The notes: generated by a model from the letters alone, not told the origin. A stretch of 64,000 nt of DNA from Phytopseudomonas flavescens (GCF_900100535.1 NZ_FNDG01000004.1:124001-188000), one strand, 5' to 3'; shown: positions 21,360 through 30,237, counted from the stretch's first letter. Translations and numbers: made by a program.

Positions 21360-21572
21360 GGGCTGTTGACGTTTCAGCGCGAGCCGCAGGGCCGGGGCCG
21401 TTTTGCCGCTATGCGGCGTTTCTCGCCGGCTCATTTAGCCCGCTAAACTTCGCGGCTGTGTGACCCACAGGGATATGGGAAATGCCGCCAGCCCGCCGGG
21501 AGCGGGCGCGGCCCTTGCCTCGCGGCAAAACGGGCTGCGGCGCGGCCGTGCGTGAAACGTCAACAGACCCTG
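21356..21572. mobile_element. MITE-like non-coding element with terminal inverted repeats
   Basis: The left end CTGTTGACGTTTCA (21363-21376) is matched in inverted form by TGAAACGTCAACAG (21553-21566); the similarity continues inward as GCCGTTTTGCCGC near 21398 against GCGGCAAAACGGGC near 21523, so the arms are about 45 bp and imperfect. The element has no credible ORF. It begins with the CTAG that holds the stop codon of the preceding gene. Related single ends occur at 33673-33694 and 44932-44954. Confidence 0.7.
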
Positions 21573-21698
21573 GGGAACCGTGTCCTTTGAACAGGTTCTT
21601 GAGCAATCGCGACACGGCGTCCCGCCTCGCCAGTAGGCAGGCGACTGCTGAGGGTCATCGCCCATCACGGCCTGCCGAACGGCAAGCACCTGGTGTTT
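21573..21698. other. short gap without gene
   Basis: Between the MITE-like element and the end of the MFS gene I see no ORF, terminator or promoter worth naming. Together with the element it makes a 339-base gene-free stretch. Confidence 0.6.
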
Positions 21699-22925
21699 TC
21701 ATCTGCCCCCATTCGCCCGCGTGGAAGGCAGCAGGATGGCCAGGATCCCCAGCAGCGGCAGAAACGAACACAGGAAAAACACGTATTCGATGCCGTGAGT
21801 ATCCGCCAGATAGCCCAGAAACGCGCCGCCGACACCGCCGAACCCGAACATCAAACCGAAGAACAGGCCTGCGATCATGCCCACGTTGCCGGGCATCAGT
21901 TCCTGGGCGAAGACCACGATCGCGGAAAACGCCGAAGCGAGAATGAAGCCGATGACCATGCTCAGTATGCCTGTCCAGAACAGGTCGACGTGGGGCAGTG
22001 CCAGGGTGAACGGGGCAGCGCCGAGAATGGAGAACCAGATCACTTTTCTACGCCCGACCTTATCGCCAATCGGCCCGCCGAAGAAGGTGCCCGCAGCCAC
22101 CGAACCGAGAAACAGGAACAGATACAGCTGGGAGTCGGCGATGGAAACACCGAATTTCTCGATCAGGTAGAAGGTGAAGAAGCTGGTGAGGCCGGCCATG
22201 TAGAAATACTTGGAAAACACCAGCAGTGCCAGCACCGCCAACGCAGCGACCACCCGTTGCTTCGACAGCCCGTGCATTGCCTGGCCACCCTGCTTGAGCC
22301 TGAACAGGTCGAGGTGTGTGCGGTACCAGCGGCTCAGGCCATAGAGCACCAGGATTGCCAATACCGCGAACAGGCCGAACCAGGCGACGTGGCCCTGACC
22401 GTAAGGAATGACGATGGCCGCTGCCAGTAGCGGGCCGAGGGCGCTGCCCGTGTTGCCGCCGACCTGGAAGGTCGACTGCGCCAGGCCGAAGCGGCCGCCC
22501 GAGGCAAGCCGTGCAATCCTCGAAGCCTCCGGGTGGAAGGTCGAAGAGCCTATGCCGATCAGCGCCGAAGCCAGCAGGATGGCCGCAAAGCTGCCAACCG
22601 AGGCCAGCAGTAGGATGCCGACCAGGGTGCACAGTGAGCCGGCAGGCAGCAGCCAGGGTTTGGGGTGGCGATCGGTGTGATAGCCGACCCAGGGTTGCAA
22701 TAGCGATGCGGTGAGCTGGAATACCAGGGTAATCAGGCCTACCTGGGCGAAGGTCAGCCCATAATTGGCCTTGAGTACCGGGTAGATCGACGGCAGTACC
22801 GCCTGGATCAGGTCATTGATCAGATGGGCCAGGGCGCAGGCGCCGATCACGCGCATGACCAGGGGGCTGGTCTGGCCAGCGAGTGATGTGGCCGCAGTTG
22901 CAGGGGAAGTGGAACGGGTGGGCAT
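21699..22925 (-). CDS. MFS transporter, fosmidomycin-resistance (Fsr) type
   Basis: 408-residue inner-membrane protein with about 12 helices and the MFS loop motif GDKVGRRKVIWFS between helices 8 and 9. It resembles the Fsr/NimT-like exporters: ALAHLINDLIQAVLPSIYP at the start and GIGSSTFHPEASRIAR in the fourth helix region. The start at 22925 is chosen because GGAAG lies 8 bases upstream; a longer reading to 22979 lacks one. It is divergent from an AraC regulator, suggesting drug or metabolite efflux under that regulator's control. Confidence 0.9.
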   Translation of the reverse strand: MPTRSTSPATAATSLAGQTSPLVMRVIGACALAHLINDLIQAVLPSIYPVLKANYGLTFAQVGLITLVFQLTASLLQPWVGYHTDRHPKPWLLPAGSLCTLVGILLLASVGSFAAILLASALIGIGSSTFHPEASRIARLASGGRFGLAQSTFQVGGNTGSALGPLLAAAIVIPYGQGHVAWFGLFAVLAILVLYGLSRWYRTHLDLFRLKQGGQAMHGLSKQRVVAALAVLALLVFSKYFYMAGLTSFFTFYLIEKFGVSIADSQLYLFLFLGSVAAGTFFGGPIGDKVGRRKVIWFSILGAAPFTLALPHVDLFWTGILSMVIGFILASAFSAIVVFAQELMPGNVGMIAGLFFGLMFGFGGVGGAFLGYLADTHGIEYVFFLCSFLPLLGILAILLPSTRANGGR

Positions 22926-23075
22926 ACGAGACGCTTCCAGGCAAGGCAGCGTGCTTGGCGGGCAGTCTGCCCGACGCAAATGCGCTGCTGGATTTCAGGG
23001 ATTGACGCTATCCTAAGGGCGGTAAAAATGCCTGTCTCACGAGAATAGGGGCAGGACTATCTCGAAAAAGGCGAA

Positions 23076-23849
23076 ATGATCAAATCACTGAATGAACTCG
23101 TTACCGAGATCGATGCCGTGGACTGGCAGGTCAGGTGCAGCGCTACCGATTACCCGAGCGATTGGCATATCGCGCCTCATAGCCATAACAAGCATCAGCT
23201 GATTTACGCCATTCAGGGCGTCATGATTGTGCGCTCGGCATTGGGGCAATGGATCGTGCCACCAAGCCGAGGCCTGTGGATGCCAAGTGGGAACCTTCAT
23301 GAGGTTCGCTGCGTAGGCCCGGTGAAGATGCGCAGCGTTTTCGTGCGACCCGATGAGCTGATGGATTTACCAGGCCAAACCAGGGCCGTGAGCATTTCTC
23401 CTCTGCTGAGCGAACTGATCAAGACCTCTGTCTACATAGTGGAGCCCTACCTGCAGGACTCGCGCGAAGCGAGGGTTATGGGCCTGATTCTGGACGAGCT
23501 TGCCGTCTTGCCGACCTTGCCGCTGCATCTCCCGCAGCCGACGGATCCTCGGATCGCGGTGATCTGTTCGACCTTGCTGGCGGATCCCGGAGACAGCTCC
23601 ACACTGGCTGACTGGAGTGCTCGGTTGAAGCTGGACGAGAAGACCATTCAGCGGCTGTTTCAAAAAGCCACGGCCATGACCTTTGGTCAGTGGCGTCAAC
23701 AGGCTCGCCTGCTTCTCGCGCTGGAGCGGATTGCCGAGGGCGAGAAGGTCATCACCATCGCCGGAGAACTCGGCTACGAAAGCCCAAGCGCCTTCGCCTG
23801 CATGTTCAAGAGGCAATTCGGCACCACGCCCAGTCAGTTTTTCCGATAA
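23076..23849 (+). CDS. AraC-family regulator with N-terminal cupin
   Basis: 257-residue regulator. The N-terminal part is a cupin sensor (HIAPHSHNKHQLIYAIQGVMIV and LWMPSGNLHEVRCVG); the C-terminal 100 residues carry two helix-turn-helix units (LKLDEKTIQRLFQKATAMTFGQWRQQARLL and VITIAGELGYESPSAFACMFKRQFGTTPSQF). The cupin type and the divergent exporter gene resemble the NimR/NimT arrangement of E. coli. The 150-bp gap holds TTGACG at 23003-23008 as a possible -35. Confidence 0.92.
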   Translation: MIKSLNELVTEIDAVDWQVRCSATDYPSDWHIAPHSHNKHQLIYAIQGVMIVRSALGQWIVPPSRGLWMPSGNLHEVRCVGPVKMRSVFVRPDELMDLPGQTRAVSISPLLSELIKTSVYIVEPYLQDSREARVMGLILDELAVLPTLPLHLPQPTDPRIAVICSTLLADPGDSSTLADWSARLKLDEKTIQRLFQKATAMTFGQWRQQARLLLALERIAEGEKVITIAGELGYESPSAFACMFKRQFGTTPSQFFR

Positions 23850-24033
23850 AGCTGTCGCCTGTGCCGTCACGAGCGCCCCGGCAGCCGGCACAACCGCGTT
23901 TGCGAGGGCGCTGCGCGCTGGTGCGACGAGTGCGGCGCTGGCGGTTCGAGCAGGTTTTATGCTCACGGGCTCGATAGCCGATTACCGGCTGCACAGGTGC
24001 CCGTTAACCCCGAACGTGAGCGGCCTGCGTCTA

Positions 24034-24060
24034 CTGGATCGAAGCGTTCTTTCGATCCAG
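24034..24060 (+). promoter_or_regulatory. hairpin abutting the ribosome-binding site of the VWA gene
   Basis: CTGGATCGAA (24034-24043) pairs perfectly with TTCGATCCAG (24051-24060), 7-base loop. The AGGAG ribosome site is 24059-24063, so its first two bases are in the foot of the stem, 10 bases before the ATG. Folding could limit translation; no T run follows, so it is not a terminator. Confidence 0.65.
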
Positions 24061-24070
24061 GAGCCGCACC

Positions 24071-25732
24071 ATGAAAATGATTTCCCAACTGCTGTTGTGC
24101 AGCCTTGCCAGCGGCGTCGTACTGTCGCTGGTGGCGTGCCGTGCCAGCTACAACGATGCTACCGAAGCGCCACGTAGCGAGCCGCGGGTCGCCGCCGCAG
24201 CCGCTTCGATCCAGGAGCCGATCCTTCCGGCACCGATGATCACCCGCATGGTCGTACCCGTGACCGGCAGTCACCGTGACACCGCGGTCGCCGAGGCCAG
24301 CCGCGAGCGCTACCAGCGCCTGGCCGGCAATCCCGTGCAGTCCGTGGCCGAGGCGCCGCTGTCGACCTTCGGCATCGACGTGGATACCGGTAGCTACGCC
24401 AATGTGCGGCGCTTCCTGAACCAGGGACGGTTACCACCGGCCGAGGCGGTGCGCCTGGAAGAGCTGGTCAATTACTTCCCCTACGCCTATCCCATGCCCC
24501 ACGGCGAGGTACCGTTCGGGGTCGCCAGCGAGCTGGCAGTGACGCCCTGGAACCCGCAGAGCCGCCTGCTGCGTATTGCCATCAAGGCGTCAGACCTGCA
24601 GGCCGCCGAGTTGCCGGCCGCCAACCTGGTATTCCTGGTCGACGTGTCCGGCTCCATGGATCGCCCCGAGGGCCTGCCGCTGGTGCAGGGCACCCTGAAA
24701 CTGCTGGTCGACCAGTTGCGTGGCCAGGATCGAGTCTCGCTGGTGGCTTATGCCGGTGACGCCAGCGTGTTACTGGAGCCGACCTCGGGCACGCGCAAGG
24801 CCGACATCCGCGCGGCTATCGAGCAGTTGCGGGCCGGCGGTTCGACGGCGGGGGAGTCGGGCATCCAGCTCGCCTACCAGCAGGCGCAGAAAGGCTTCAT
24901 CAGAGGCGGCATCAATCGCATCCTGCTGGCCACCGATGGCGACTTCAATGTCGGCATCAGCGACTTCGAGAGCCTCAAGGCGTTGGCTGCCGACAAACGC
25001 AAGAGCGGTATCTCACTGACCACCCTGGGTTTTGGCACCGGCAATTACAACGAACGACTGATGGAGCAACTGGCCGACGCCGGGGATGGCAACTACGCCT
25101 ACATCGACAACCTGCGCGAGGCGCGCAAGGTGCTGGTCGAACAGCTCGCCTCGACCCTGGCCACGGTCGCCCGTGACGTGAAGATTCAGGTCGAATTCAA
25201 CCCGGCTCAGGTCAGCGAGTACCGTCTGCTCGGTTACGAGAACCGCACGCTGAAGCGTGAAGACTTCAGCAACGACAAGGTCGACGCTGGCGACATCGGT
25301 GCCGGGCACAGCGTGACCGCGCTGTACGAGATCGTGCCGGTCGGCAACCAAGGCTGGCTGGAGCCGCTGCGCTATCGGCAGGCGGCGCAAGCGACCTCGG
25401 GCGACAGCGAGCTGGCCTGGCTGCGTATCCGTTACAAGACGCCCGAGCAGAACCACAGCCGTCTGCTGGAGACCGCCATCCAGGCGCCTGTGTCCTACAC
25501 GCCAATCGCCAACGCCAGTGAGGATCTGCGCTTCGCGGCCTCCGTGGCAGCCTTCGCCCAGCAACTGAGCGGCGGCAGCTACACCGGGAACTTCGACTGG
25601 GCCGCTACGGCGGCGTTGGCGCGGGGCAGCCGTGGCGACGATCGGTTCGGCCTGCGAAATGAGTTCGTGCAACTGGTGGAACTGGCGCAAAGCCTGCAAA
25701 CTGGCGGTTCCCGCGCCACCGGAGTTGACTGA
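24071..25732 (+). CDS. VWA-domain lipoprotein with DUF3520 (YfbK type)
   Basis: 553-residue predicted lipoprotein (signal to Cys23, LSLVAC). An N-terminal YfbK-like region (about 80-160, STFGIDVDTGSYANVRRFLN) precedes a von Willebrand A domain with an intact metal site: DVSGSM (191-196), a Thr-containing loop GGSTAGESG and LLATDGDFNVG. The C-terminal half is DUF3520-like. Such proteins are thought to bind partners through a divalent metal. Its stop is 2 bases before an ECF sigma factor start and two more envelope genes follow, so it is probably part of a sigma-factor-linked envelope system. Confidence 0.92.
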   Translation: MKMISQLLLCSLASGVVLSLVACRASYNDATEAPRSEPRVAAAAASIQEPILPAPMITRMVVPVTGSHRDTAVAEASRERYQRLAGNPVQSVAEAPLSTFGIDVDTGSYANVRRFLNQGRLPPAEAVRLEELVNYFPYAYPMPHGEVPFGVASELAVTPWNPQSRLLRIAIKASDLQAAELPAANLVFLVDVSGSMDRPEGLPLVQGTLKLLVDQLRGQDRVSLVAYAGDASVLLEPTSGTRKADIRAAIEQLRAGGSTAGESGIQLAYQQAQKGFIRGGINRILLATDGDFNVGISDFESLKALAADKRKSGISLTTLGFGTGNYNERLMEQLADAGDGNYAYIDNLREARKVLVEQLASTLATVARDVKIQVEFNPAQVSEYRLLGYENRTLKREDFSNDKVDAGDIGAGHSVTALYEIVPVGNQGWLEPLRYRQAAQATSGDSELAWLRIRYKTPEQNHSRLLETAIQAPVSYTPIANASEDLRFAASVAAFAQQLSGGSYTGNFDWAATAALARGSRGDDRFGLRNEFVQLVELAQSLQTGGSRATGVD

Positions 25733-25734
25733 GT

Positions 25735-26325
25735 GTGACTGCCAATCCGCCAATCGTCGTCGAGCCCGACGATGCCGAGTTGTTGCGTCGTTACCGGGCT
25801 GGCGATGCCGCGTCCTTTACGCCGCTCTACGAGCGGCATCGCCTGGGGCTGTTTCGATTCCTGCTGGGTTTGTGCGGCGACCACGCGGTCGCCGAAGAGG
25901 TCTTCCAGGACACCTGGATGAGCCTGATCCGCAGCGAGTCCCTGCAGCGCGAGGCAGCGGTGCTGTTCAAGACCTGGCTGTACCAGATCGCCCGCAATCG
26001 CCTGATCGACCACTGGCGCAGGCATGGCAAGCGCCAACAGCGCGAGGATGCGTTCGATGAGCAGTTGCATGATCGAGCAAGCGGCGACCCAGATCCTGAG
26101 CGACAACTCAGCCTCAGCCAGGATCAGGCGCGAATCCAGGCTGCACTCGATGACCTGCCGGCGGAGCAGCGCGAGGTCTTTCTGCTGCGCGCCCATGCCG
26201 ATCTGGCTTTGCACGAGATTGCCGAGCTGACCCACACCCCCGCAGAAACGGTAAAAAGCCGCCTGCGCTACGCGATGCAGAAGCTGCGTCGCCTGCTCAG
26301 CGTGGCCGAAGAGGTGTCACCATGA
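25735..26325 (+). CDS. ECF-type RNA polymerase sigma factor
   Basis: 196-residue sigma70 relative with region 2 (LYERHRLGLFRFLLGLCGDHAVAEEVFQDTWMSLI...FKTWLYQIARNRLIDHWRR) and region 4 (ALDDLPAEQREVFLLRAHADLALHEIAELTHTPAETVKSRLRYAMQKLRRLL). The start is GTG, 2 bases after the VWA stop, with no strong SD, so translation may depend on the upstream gene. Its ATGA stop overlaps the next gene. Which promoters it reads is unknown; none with its own signature can be recognised here. Confidence 0.93.
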   Translation: MTANPPIVVEPDDAELLRRYRAGDAASFTPLYERHRLGLFRFLLGLCGDHAVAEEVFQDTWMSLIRSESLQREAAVLFKTWLYQIARNRLIDHWRRHGKRQQREDAFDEQLHDRASGDPDPERQLSLSQDQARIQAALDDLPAEQREVFLLRAHADLALHEIAELTHTPAETVKSRLRYAMQKLRRLLSVAEEVSP

Positions 26326-26888
26326 ACGACCATTCCCACGATCTGGCGCGTGATGAGGAGGCTCTGCTGGGGCATGTGCGCACCTACCACCGCGAGCAGC
26401 CATCGTCGACGCTGGATGCCCGTATCCTGGCGGCTGCCGTCGAGGCTGCTGTGCCACGCAAGCCTGAAACCCAGGGTGCCTGGCAGCGTTTGCTGGGCTG
26501 GCTGGCTGGTGCCTCCGGGCGCGGGCGCTGGTCGGCAGCCTTCGGCTGCGTCGCGGTGCTCGGTCTGGGGCTCGGCTTGGGGCTGAAAACCCTTGAACAG
26601 GCCCCGCCCGCTGATGACATGGCGCCTGCGCCGATGGCACTGCAGGCCTTGCCGAGCCCTGCCGAGCATTCGGTGCTGGCGCATGCGGAGCAGGCACCGA
26701 AGATCGTCGCGCGTATGGCGGCCAGGACACCACCCCTGCCGGACGAGGTACTCAACGCGCTTCGCGAGATCGCCGAGCTGCGCGCACGCGGCGAGGGCGA
26801 GCAGGCGCAGCGGCGGGTCGAACGCCTGGCGGCGCAGCATCCCGGCCTGGATGTCGAGGCAGAGGTGCGCAATGTGACGCACCCCTGA
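26322..26888 (+). CDS. single-pass membrane protein, possible anti-sigma factor
   Basis: 188 residues, unrecognised. A soluble N-terminal part (residues 1-68) is followed by one membrane helix (about 70-88, WSAAFGCVAVLGLGLGLGL) and a periplasmic part of about 95 residues ending in a charged helix (EIAELRARGEGEQAQRRVERLAAQHPG). The layout and the ATGA overlap with the sigma gene fit an anti-sigma role. It has no HxxxCxxC zinc motif, so if it is an anti-sigma factor it is not of the zinc type. Confidence 0.75.
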   Translation: MNDHSHDLARDEEALLGHVRTYHREQPSSTLDARILAAAVEAAVPRKPETQGAWQRLLGWLAGASGRGRWSAAFGCVAVLGLGLGLGLKTLEQAPPADDMAPAPMALQALPSPAEHSVLAHAEQAPKIVARMAARTPPLPDEVLNALREIAELRARGEGEQAQRRVERLAAQHPGLDVEAEVRNVTHP

Positions 26889-26992
26889 TGCCCGCGTGCA
26901 TCGACAGGTGGTGATGCCATTCGGCAGCCCGGTTGGCGTTATTGCCCAGGCGTTTTAGAATCAATAGTAACGTCACTGCGCGAACCGCCCCG

Positions 26993-27526
26993 ATGACTCC
27001 GATGCGATATCTGTTGCCGATAATCCTTGCAGTGCTACTGAGTGCCTGTGGCTCCGATGAGCAAGGTGGGGATACCCCGCGCAAGGGCAGCGAGCCGGCA
27101 GTGGCAGACCGCGAGCCCGCCCGTCCGCAAGCGCCCGTCCAGCCCATCGAGCAGCCCGCCAAGGCGAAGGTTGAAGATGTCGCACCGGTTACCCGGCCTG
27201 CTGCTGCCGAGAAAAAAGCCGAAACAGTCGCGCCTAAAAAAGTGGCGGAGCGGGCCAGGGTCGAGAAAAAACCGCAGAAAGTGGTCAAGGCAGCGCCCAG
27301 GACCAAGCTGGATCTCAGCCTGCCGGTGGAGCTGACCGCCAAGCTCGATGCCGAAAACAGGGGCGCCGAGAATGGAGTGCCACCTATCCTCCCGGCGTTT
27401 TTCGAAGAGAAGAAACCTTCGCTCGACCCGTTTCAGCTCAGCGGCAAGTTGCTGACTGGAGAGGCCGGTTCCGAGTATTCGAATTCGTTGGAAGGCGCCG
27501 AGCTGCATTTCGAATTTCGGCGCTAA
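26993..27526 (+). CDS. Pro/Ala/Lys-rich lipoprotein of unknown function
   Basis: 177-residue predicted lipoprotein: MRYLLPIILAVLLSACGS gives the signal with Cys20 (counting from ATG 26993; ATG 27002 is an alternative). The middle (about 30-115) is low-complexity Pro/Ala/Lys/Glu, likely unfolded and spanning the periplasm; the last 60 residues (PPILPAFFEEKKPSLDPFQL...) look like a short folded tail. It follows the possible anti-sigma gene by 104 bp. The Lys/Ala-rich stretch can attract false matches to translation factor IF-2. Confidence 0.8.
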   Translation: MTPMRYLLPIILAVLLSACGSDEQGGDTPRKGSEPAVADREPARPQAPVQPIEQPAKAKVEDVAPVTRPAAAEKKAETVAPKKVAERARVEKKPQKVVKAAPRTKLDLSLPVELTAKLDAENRGAENGVPPILPAFFEEKKPSLDPFQLSGKLLTGEAGSEYSNSLEGAELHFEFRR

Positions 27527-27550
27527 GGCTGGTTCGCAGCCTTGCTCTTC
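27525..27550 (+). terminator. weak terminator overlapping the lipoprotein stop
   Basis: AAGGCTG (27525-27531), loop GTTCG, CAGCCTT (27537-27543), then GCTCTTCC. The stem begins inside the TAA stop. The U-tract is poor, so termination may be incomplete. Confidence 0.5.
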
Positions 27551-27604
27551 CGTCCCGCAAGCCGCAAGCGCTGAGCGCGCGGCGACCGCTGTCGATTTAC
27601 AGGC

Positions 27605-28360
27605 TCAACCAAGACGCAGCGGATAGCTCAGCGTAACGAAATGCAGGATGTTGACCAAACCGTGGAGAGCGATGGCGATGCTCAGTCGGCCGCTCAGCTG
27701 AAAAGCCAGCCCATAGCCGAGCCCGGCGACGGTCGCCACCACCGCGAAGCCCGGGCTGAACGGGATGTGTGCAGCCCCGAACAGCAGGGCGGCGCAGAGA
27801 ATCCCCGGCCAGACGCCCAGCCACTCGACCAGGCGCTGTTGCAGCAGACCACGAAACAACAGCTCCTCCGCCAGTACGGCCACGCCCAGGTTGATAATCA
27901 GCCAGGGCCAGAGCATCTCCGGCCACTTCGGCTGCCAGCCCACGACCCCCAGCAGCAGTGCCAGACCAGGTACCGTCAGCAGCGTCGCCGCATATACCGC
28001 TACCGTCAGCATCGGCTTGTCGCCTTGCCTCGGGGGCTGGCCAAGCCACCAGGCGAGCAGGGTGCAACCCACCAGCAGTTTGTCCCACGAAAGCCGCAGC
28101 AGGAAGGGCGGCGCGTCGCTGCTGATTCGCTCCGGGTCGCCAAGGATCCAGGGAGCGAAGCCGGGCAGCAGGTGCGCGGCCAGTAACAGGCTGGCAATCA
28201 TCACCAGGCCGTCCCGGAACCTCGCGGGCAGGCGGTTGGGGGCAAGCACCAGGGCGATGAACAGGCAGGCGACGAGCAACCCCATGGGCTCGATAAAGCC
28301 CAGGGTCACGCCGGCGGCGAGGGGGAAAAGCGGCAATAGCAGTCGGGGAGATAAGGGCAT
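27605..28360 (-). CDS. CPBP-family intramembrane glutamic endopeptidase
   Basis: 251-residue membrane protein (about seven helices) of the CPBP/Abi/Rce1 family of intramembrane proteases. All family motifs are present: EE...R in VLAEELLFRGLLQ, FxxxH in LLFGAAHIPFS and HxxxN in ALHGLVNILHF. Substrate unknown; relatives cut membrane peptides or act in immunity and bacteriocin self-protection. The DUF2897 gene lies just upstream in the same direction (45 bp), so they may be co-transcribed. Confidence 0.9.
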   Translation of the reverse strand: MPLSPRLLLPLFPLAAGVTLGFIEPMGLLVACLFIALVLAPNRLPARFRDGLVMIASLLLAAHLLPGFAPWILGDPERISSDAPPFLLRLSWDKLLVGCTLLAWWLGQPPRQGDKPMLTVAVYAATLLTVPGLALLLGVVGWQPKWPEMLWPWLIINLGVAVLAEELLFRGLLQQRLVEWLGVWPGILCAALLFGAAHIPFSPGFAVVATVAGLGYGLAFQLSGRLSIAIALHGLVNILHFVTLSYPLRLG

Positions 28361-28404
28361 TGCGCCTCCTGAGCGGAGGCGCAGTTTACAGCGCTCGAAA
28401 GGGA

Positions 28405-28572
28405 TCAGCGATCCTGAGCGTCCTTGGCATCCTGCTCGACGTTACGCTCGTGGATGCGTTTCAGTTGCTCGTCGCTGAGCGGCAGCTTCTTCGCCGTATC
28501 ACGCAGCATGAACAGGCCACCGACGATGGAGCCGATCGCCACAATCAGGATCAACCAGGCATACCAGGGCAT
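28405..28572 (-). CDS. DUF2897-like small membrane protein
   Basis: 55 residues: MPWYAWLILIVAIGSIVGGL is one membrane helix, followed by a charged tail LPLSDEQLKRIHERNVEQDA. I recognise this as the DUF2897 type found in Pseudomonas. GGAGTCGCAC precedes the ATG on the minus strand. Short enough to be missed by length-filtered gene calling. Function unknown. Confidence 0.85.
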   Translation of the reverse strand: MPWYAWLILIVAIGSIVGGLFMLRDTAKKLPLSDEQLKRIHERNVEQDAKDAQDR

Positions 28573-28723
28573 GTGCGACTCCTTCTATGGATAGGTGAGC
28601 CTCGGTGTCGATCGGCTCTGTACGGAAGACCGTCTGTCGGTTGTCTTCGTTCAGCTTAAAGCAGCGCCAGGTGGGCTGATGACGGTGAATCAACGCGCCT
28701 GATCCACCATTGCCCATACCGTT

Positions 28724-30070
28724 CTAACGGCGGACCTGTTTCAGCGTCTCGGCAATCATGAACGCCAGCTCCAGTGACTGATCGGCGTTCATCCGCGGGT
28801 CGCAATGGGTGTGATAGCGGTCAGACAGGCCGGCTTCGGTAATCGGCTTGGCACCGCCGATGCACTCGGTGACGTCCTGGCCGGTCATCTCGATATGGAT
28901 GCCGCCCGCATAGCTACCCTCGGCGTTGTGGACGGCGAAGAACTGACGAACCTCGGCGAGAATCTGCGCGAAGTCGCGGGTCTTGTAGCCGCTCGATGCC
29001 TTGATGGTGTTGCCGTGCATCGGGTCGCTGCTCCACAGCACCTGGCGGCCCTCGCGCTGCACGCTGCGGATCAGGCGCGGCAGGCCGGCTTCGACCTTGT
29101 CGGCGCCCATGCGCACGATCAGGTTGAGGCGACCTGGGTCATTGTCCGGGTTGAGGATGTCGATCAGGCGGATCAGGTCCTCGTCGGTCATGCTCGGGCC
29201 AACCTTGACGCCGATGGGATTACCCACGCCGCGCAGGAATTCGACATGGGCGCCGTCCACCTGGCGGGTGCGGTCGCCGATCCACAGCATGTGTGCCGAG
29301 CAGTCGTAGAAGCCGCCCGTCAGGCTGTCGCGGCGCACGAAGGCTTCTTCGTAGTTGAGCAGCAGGGCTTCGTGGGCGGTGAAGAAGCTGGTTTCGCGAA
29401 CCTGCGCCGCGCCGTCCATGCCGCAGGCGCGCATGAACGCCAGGGTCTCGTCGATGCGATCGGCCAACTGGTGATACTTCTGAGCCAGTGCCGAGTTGGC
29501 GATGAAGTTCAGGTTCCACTGGTGGACCTGATGCAGGTCGGCGAAGCCGCCCTGTGCGAAGGCGCGCAACAGGTTCAGCGAGGCAGTGGACTGGTGATAG
29601 GCCTGCAGCAGGCGCTGAGGGTCGGGAGCGCGGCTGATTGGATCGAAGCCGATGCCGTTGACGATATCGCCACGGTAGGCGGGCAGGGTGACGCCGTCGA
29701 TGGTTTCGTCATTGGCCGAACGCGGCTTGGCGAACTGGCCGGCCATACGCCCGACTTTGACCACCGGGCAGCCTGCTGCGAACGTCATGACGATGGCCAT
29801 CTGCAGCAGCACCTTGAAGGTGTCGCGGATCTTCGCCGCACTGAACTCGGCGAAGCTCTCCGCGCAGTCGCCGCCCTGCAGCAGGAATGCCCGGCCCTGG
29901 GTCACCTCGGCGAACTGCTTGCGCAGTTCCCGCGCCTCGCCAGCGAATACCAGCGGCGGGAAGCTGGCCAGGGTCTGCTCGACCTTGTTCAGTTGCGCGG
30001 CATCCGGGTAGACAGGTTGTTGCTGGATGGCTTTGCTTCTCCAGCTATCGGGACTCCAAGGCTGACTCAT
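28724..30070 (-). CDS. class II DAHP synthase (shikimate pathway entry)
   Basis: Condenses phosphoenolpyruvate with erythrose 4-phosphate to 3-deoxy-D-arabino-heptulosonate 7-phosphate, the first step to aromatic amino acids and folate. 448 residues of the plant-like AroA II family: [25 protein letters not shown], the metal/substrate region LWIGDRTRQ and [20 protein letters not shown] and [10 protein letters not shown]. Start [19 protein letters not shown] at 30070; an 18-residue upstream extension is rejected. P. aeruginosa has an equivalent gene beside the same neighbours. Confidence 0.95.
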   Translation of the reverse strand: MSQPWSPDSWRSKAIQQQPVYPDAAQLNKVEQTLASFPPLVFAGEARELRKQFAEVTQGRAFLLQGGDCAESFAEFSAAKIRDTFKVLLQMAIVMTFAAGCPVVKVGRMAGQFAKPRSANDETIDGVTLPAYRGDIVNGIGFDPISRAPDPQRLLQAYHQSTASLNLLRAFAQGGFADLHQVHQWNLNFIANSALAQKYHQLADRIDETLAFMRACGMDGAAQVRETSFFTAHEALLLNYEEAFVRRDSLTGGFYDCSAHMLWIGDRTRQVDGAHVEFLRGVGNPIGVKVGPSMTDEDLIRLIDILNPDNDPGRLNLIVRMGADKVEAGLPRLIRSVQREGRQVLWSSDPMHGNTIKASSGYKTRDFAQILAEVRQFFAVHNAEGSYAGGIHIEMTGQDVTECIGGAKPITEAGLSDRYHTHCDPRMNADQSLELAFMIAETLKQVRR

Positions 30071-30237
30071 GGCGGCATCTCTTGTTGGTGATCGGTCATG
30101 GTAACCGATCACCGGGTGCGCCAAGGCCCGCTGAGGCTATCGTCAGGCATTTATCGCGTGACCTGAGTGCGCGCAATCATCGACAATCGATGCCAGCCCG
30201 GCCTGAGCCGGGGAGCGCGATGGTGGAGAATCTGCGT

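Noticed and set aside
22926..23075. CCTGTCTC...GGGGCAGG as a NimR-like operator
   Set aside because: The two arms match at only part of their bases and the spacing is unlike a clear AraC-family direct repeat; too weak to annotate.
26993..27526. Similarity of the lipoprotein to translation factor IF-2
   Set aside because: Only low-complexity Lys/Ala/Pro sequence is shared; a lipoprotein signal is clear and no GTPase domain exists.
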